From CP2-2F sp034432555 (GTDB lineage: Bacteria; Chloroflexota; Anaerolineae; Aggregatilineales; UBA2796), in contig DAOUBW010000045.1 of assembly GCA_034432555.1 (NCBI GenBank), positions 1-64,000 on the forward strand: a stretch of DNA of 64,000 nt. Direction: 5' to 3'. Position numbers and translations under genes: made by a program. The notes under the pieces were generated by a model. That model ran no database searches. It had not been told where the DNA came from and was given only the letters and a program-made list of their open reading frames with translations. Shown here one piece after another: positions 60,590 to 64,000 of this stretch; the first letter of the stretch is position 1; the number at the start of each line of letters is the position of its first letter.

Positions 60590-61930
60590 TTAGGGCAGGC
60601 TTTCCGCGCCGGTTACAATGTCGTAGAAGATGGGCAGTGGCAAGGTCGGCGTGCTGCTGTAGACCACCGTCCGTTGCAGGCGCGCTTTGGCGCGTGCCAG
60701 TTGATCAGGACTGTTGGCGTACAACGTAAAAACAGGTTCACCGATGGCAACGGCATCACTCACCTTCTTATGCACCAAGACTCCCACGGCATGATCAACA
60801 GGATCGCCTTTCCGTTCGCGCCCTGCGCCAAGCTCTACGGCAGCCATGCCGACATCCAGCGCGTTAAGCTGCTCGATGTAACCTGCACGCGGCGCACGCA
60901 GCACTTCTACAAGCTGCGCCTTCGGCAGCAAGGTTGGATCATCCACTTGGCGCACGTCACCGCCGTGTGCTGCCACCATTTCGCGGAATTTGGCAAAAGC
61001 TTTGCCGTTCCGCAGCGTTTCGGCAGCCTCTGCCATATACTCGGACAGGGCATATTCGGGCGCGCTGCCCTTCGTGTGGCGCGCCAAGAGCAGCATCTGT
61101 GCGGCAACGGCAAGGCAGTGTTCACGCAGATCGTTCGGTGCGCGGTCATGCAGGCATTCGATTGCCTCGATCACCTCAAGGGCATTCCCAACGGCTGCGC
61201 CAAGCGGCTGATTCATATCCGAGAGCAAGGCAACCGTGCGCCTGCCCACACCCTGACCAATCTCCACCATCAGGTGCGCTAATTGTTTCGCCTGTTCAAT
61301 GTTGGTCATGAAGGCGCCCAAGCCAACCTTCACATCCAGCACGATTGCATCAGCACCGGCGGCAATTTTCTTGCTCATAATGCTGCTGGCGATCAGCGGC
61401 AGGCTGCTGACTGTGGCAGTCACATCGCGCAGGGCATAGAGTTTGCCATCGGCAGGCGCAAGGTTACCGCTTTGCCCGCACAGCACAATGCCATGCTCAC
61501 GCGCCATCTGCTTAAATTCGGATACGCTTAATTCCACGCGATAGCCGCTGATCGACTCTAATTTGTCGAGCGTGCCACCGGTGAAACCAAGCCCACGCCC
61601 GCTCATCTTGGCGACAGGCACGCCGCAAGCTGCCACCATCGGCAGCACGATTAGCGTTGTTTTATCGCCCACGCCGCCGCTAGAGTGTTTATCCACACTG
61701 ACGGGTAAGGCATCTTTCAGATCGAGAATATCACCGCTGCGCGCCATCGCCATGGTGAGATCAACCGTCTCGCGGCGGCTCATACCGCGCAGATAGACAG
61801 CCATCAGCCACGCTGAGGCTTGGTAATCGGTCACTTGCCCTTCAGTGTATGCCCGAATGAAGAAGGCAATTTCCTCAGAGGTCAGTTCTTCGCCATCGCG
61901 CTTGCGCGCTAGGATATCTACGGCACGCAT
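60590..61930 (-). CDS. pdp: Pyrimidine-nucleoside phosphorylase
   Basis: A 446-residue thymidine/pyrimidine phosphorylase. MRAVDILARKRDGEELTSEEIAFF is the usual N-terminus. VDKHSSGGVGDKTTLIVLPMVAACG near residue 80 binds phosphate, MSGRGLGFTGGTLDKLESI near residue 110 the nucleoside, and GADAIVLDVKVGLGAFM completes the family pattern. It splits uridine, thymidine or deoxyuridine with phosphate. Pyrimidine-type enzymes of this length are common in Firmicutes-like bacteria. The start at 61930 is the canonical ATG, two codons inside a slightly longer frame. Confidence 0.93.
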   Translation of the reverse strand: MRAVDILARKRDGEELTSEEIAFFIRAYTEGQVTDYQASAWLMAVYLRGMSRRETVDLTMAMARSGDILDLKDALPVSVDKHSSGGVGDKTTLIVLPMVAACGVPVAKMSGRGLGFTGGTLDKLESISGYRVELSVSEFKQMAREHGIVLCGQSGNLAPADGKLYALRDVTATVSSLPLIASSIMSKKIAAGADAIVLDVKVGLGAFMTNIEQAKQLAHLMVEIGQGVGRRTVALLSDMNQPLGAAVGNALEVIEAIECLHDRAPNDLREHCLAVAAQMLLLARHTKGSAPEYALSEYMAEAAETLRNGKAFAKFREMVAAHGGDVRQVDDPTLLPKAQLVEVLRAPRAGYIEQLNALDVGMAAVELGAGRERKGDPVDHAVGVLVHKKVSDAVAIGEPVFTLYANSPDQLARAKARLQRTVVYSSTPTLPLPIFYDIVTGAESLP

Positions 61931-62129
61931 ACTCAATACTCCTACGTCGCCGCCAATGAATGCTATCAGTGTAGCGACGAGTGCGGCAATTGGGCAAATC
62001 AGTGGGGTACGGTGTGTAGTTGGAAGGGCATGATTACTGGATTTTACGCGGAGAGACTCGGCGGATCAAGTATGAAAGGCACGGCAAGGGCGAGATTTCT
62101 CCCGCCCCATAGGTTCATGGTTTATATGC

Positions 62130-62915
62130 CTAGCGTGGATACCACCAGGCTGGCTCAAAGGCATCCTGCGTAAGCTGCTGGAGATCAGAGCCATCGGCGC
62201 GCACGGCGCACAAGTAGCGCCCTTGCGGGGTGTGGCGCTCAAACGCCAGCCAATTATCATGCCCCCACGTTGGATGATGATCGTTGCCGTTCGCGTCGCT
62301 CAGGCGGCGCAAATTACTGCCATCGGCATCCATCAGCATAATCACCCAGCGGTTCTCAGCGCTGAGGTAGTGTTCAAAGGCGATGGTTGTGCCGTCCGCA
62401 CTCCATGAGGGCGCATGGTTAAAGCGTCCCACCGTGGTGAGCTGCTGCACTTGCTGTGGGCAGTCTTGCGTCTGAATGCAGCTCATATCCAGCTTGAAAA
62501 TGTGTTTATTGCCCTCCACAACACCCACAAAGACGATCTCGCGCCCGTTAGGGTGCCAATCCACCTGTAAGGCAGGGAAGGGCAGCGGCAAGCTGAATTC
62601 AACTTGACTCTCGAACTCTTGGAAGTAGAAGCCGTCATCGTTAGGCATTTTCACATCGAATGCCAACATGCCACCCGAAGGGTGCCACGCTGGATAGTTG
62701 GCAACCAACCCTTCACGGCTAGCCTGGACGAGGTTGTTCGTCTCCAGATCAAACACGGTGATGCGCGAAACACCAGAGGCGATCTGTTGCCCACTCGGAT
62801 GCCATGACGGGAAAGCGGTGCGTCCGCCCTCATTGATAGCTGTGATGCTGCCATCGGCAAGGTTGAGGATGTGCAGCACCGAACTGTTAGTAAAGGCAAT
62901 TTTGCCGCTAAGCAT
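62130..62915 (-). CDS. PD40/TolB-like beta-propeller protein
   Basis: A 261-residue protein made almost entirely of PD40-type WD40-like blades: FPSWHPSGQQIASG, YPAWHPSGGMLAFDV, QVDWHPNGREIVFVG, APSWSADGTTIAFE, HPTWGHDNWLAFER. No signal peptide is present, unlike TolB, so it is probably cytoplasmic. It starts 3 bases after the stop of the hydrolase upstream on the same strand, hence is co-transcribed. Propellers of this kind bind proteins or peptides; an inhibitor or adaptor for that hydrolase is possible (inference). An imperfect GC-rich stem at 62088-62107 could end this transcript. Confidence 0.85.
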   Translation of the reverse strand: MLSGKIAFTNSSVLHILNLADGSITAINEGGRTAFPSWHPSGQQIASGVSRITVFDLETNNLVQASREGLVANYPAWHPSGGMLAFDVKMPNDDGFYFQEFESQVEFSLPLPFPALQVDWHPNGREIVFVGVVEGNKHIFKLDMSCIQTQDCPQQVQQLTTVGRFNHAPSWSADGTTIAFEHYLSAENRWVIMLMDADGSNLRRLSDANGNDHHPTWGHDNWLAFERHTPQGRYLCAVRADGSDLQQLTQDAFEPAWWYPR

Positions 62916-62918
62916 AAC

Positions 62919-64000
62919 TTATCTCCCTGTGGTCAGCCCGAAGTAGCGTGAGGCAACATCCATCACCTCTGGGCTGTGATAGCTGTGGTGGTTCATATCG
63001 AAATTCCAGCCACTGGTTTGCAGGCTAATGCGCTGCATACCGTCGTAACTGTTGCGCGTGCCACCCAATGCCGTATCAGTGCCGCTCCACCAAAATTCGC
63101 GTGCGCTGGCACCTGTCGCTGCGTGCGCCCACAAAGCGCGATCTTGTGTGTTATAGGTTGCCGCCATATTGCCCATCTGCGGACCGTTGACCACATCATA
63201 GAAGCGCCCTTCAGGTATCGCACCAATCGGAGTGCCGAACCAGCCGCGCTCACCGCGTTGGAAGTCACTTTGGTTAACGGCAGGCTGCACGGCAAGGTAG
63301 TTATCAATGCGTGCGTTCGGGTTGGCTGCCAAGCCTTCCAACACAAAGCGGTTGCCCAAGCTATGTGCGACAACGTTGACTTGGCTTTCTGGATGGAACT
63401 GGCGGAATTGCGCGAGCGCATCACCAAAGCGCGGACCGATCTCGGCGGCGTTGGCGTTCGCCTGATAGTAGTTGCCCGGCGAGACGGAAGTCGTGCCGGC
63501 ATCCCACGTCACACCGACAATAATCGGCGGCTTGCCGTTGCCCTGCCCGCTGTCATAAAGCGCCGAATAATCCTGAGAGGCTCGAGCAAAGCCCTGATCG
63601 ACACCGCCTTCGCCGCCAAGCTGCTCACGGAAGCCATGCACCATAAAGATCACAGGGCGCCCTTCTGGGTTCAAGTTCTGCATAAATTCAGTCATGTTGA
63701 AGTTAGGATCGCGGAAGTTGATCAGGTAGGCTGGCACGCTGTTGCCCGCGGTGCCGGGCAGCGGTTGATAGCGCGGATCAGGGTTGCCGCCGCCTGCTTC
63801 GTCGCCACCGCCGACGCCTTTATTGCCGCCCGAACCACCATCGCCACCATCACCGCCGCCCATAAAGAGCGTGCCTGCTTCGCGCTCAGCCTGCTCCAGC
63901 GCGGTAACAATGCGCTGTGTGGCGCTCGATGCATCGGCAAGGGCAGCGCCCAACCGCTGCATGGCGGGCGATACGAGGTCTTCCATCTCACGGTAAAAGT
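62919..64000 (-). CDS. Alpha/beta-hydrolase (lipase-like) with WXG100-like N-terminal helix, truncated by the window edge
   Basis: The frame is open to the edge; an internal ATG ends at 63986 but codons before it (FYRE) continue the same pattern. The first visible helix, EDLVSPAMQRLGAALADASS then TQRIVTALEQAEREAGTLF, looks like the C-terminal half of a WXG100/ESX helical hairpin. A Gly-rich linker (GGGDGGDGGSGGNKG) follows, then a hydrolase of about 270 residues with oxyanion MVHGFREQLGG and the nucleophile elbow VVAHSLGNRFVLEG (Ser near 209 from the internal ATG). It fits a secreted effector of the WXG-fusion kind, but could be a plain cell-surface lipase. The upstream part is outside the window. 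Confidence 0.75.
   Translation of the reverse strand, partial: FYREMEDLVSPAMQRLGAALADASSATQRIVTALEQAEREAGTLFMGGGDGGDGGSGGNKGVGGGDEAGGGNPDPRYQPLPGTAGNSVPAYLINFRDPNFNMTEFMQNLNPEGRPVIFMVHGFREQLGGEGGVDQGFARASQDYSALYDSGQGNGKPPIIVGVTWDAGTTSVSPGNYYQANANAAEIGPRFGDALAQFRQFHPESQVNVVAHSLGNRFVLEGLAANPNARIDNYLAVQPAVNQSDFQRGERGWFGTPIGAIPEGRFYDVVNGPQMGNMAATYNTQDRALWAHAATGASAREFWWSGTDTALGGTRNSYDGMQRISLQTSGWNFDMNHHSYHSPEVMDVASRYFGLTTGR

Overview
The window is a compact bacterial chromosome segment of moderately high GC with no mobile element, CRISPR array or rRNA. It most resembles a member of the Chloroflexota, probably an Anaerolineae-like lineage. This is inferred from the rpmH-rnpA-yidD-yidC-khpB order without a neighbouring dnaA, the FakA/DegV cluster, the GT39-like membrane glycosyltransferases and the large eukaryotic-like kinases fused to sensor domains. 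No marker gene settles the placement. About 57 protein genes and one tRNA gene are supported, and no stretch over 300 bases lacks a gene.

Layout. 1-544: end of a frameshifted beta-propeller-type repeat protein. 541-5423 (+): ribosome/RNase P/membrane-insertion operon rpmH-rnpA-yidD-PQQ lipoprotein-yidC-khpB-sugar kinase. 5420-15503 (-): asparagine-synthase-like protein lacking the glutaminase Cys, PHP phosphoesterase, a four-gene cupin/alcohol dehydrogenase/M20 hydrolase/thiD operon, a membrane protein and topA. 15608-22155 (mostly +): histone-deacetylase-like amidohydrolase, an unknown protein, a GT39-like transferase, HIT protein (-), tRNA-Phe, succinate-semialdehyde dehydrogenase and lexA with a strong promoter and candidate operators. 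22152-31709 (-): HAD phosphatase, recG, two DegV fatty-acid-binding proteins, fakA and pheT. 31889-33712 (+): secreted glucose/sorbosone dehydrogenase and a TPR protein. 33721-40818 (-): mfd, pth, phoU, a KAP-type NTPase and a MOSC protein. 41068-43775: convergent pncB and hemW.

43879-49964 (+) is the most distinctive block. It encodes a Ser/Thr kinase with a C-terminal PQQ propeller, a PP2C phosphatase, a J-domain/VWA fusion, a zinc-ribbon/FHA protein, a 79-residue unknown and an OmpR-type response regulator, in tight array behind one good promoter. It looks like a complete kinase-phosphatase-phosphopeptide-reader module with a chaperone-like VWA adaptor. A second kinase (57843-59873) carries an extracytoplasmic sugar-binding-protein domain and is followed by a PDZ protein. 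Between them lie rdgB, a LysM protein, a decayed F420-type oxidoreductase, a second membrane glycosyltransferase, a GAF-PAS histidine kinase and a RecB-like nuclease.

The right end (60590-64000, -) holds a pyrimidine nucleoside phosphorylase, a PD40 propeller protein and, running off the edge, a lipase-like hydrolase behind a helical segment resembling the end of a WXG100 domain. That is a candidate type VII-like effector with its partner. Several convergent gene pairs share stop-codon bases, and several operons use 1-4 base stop/start overlaps.
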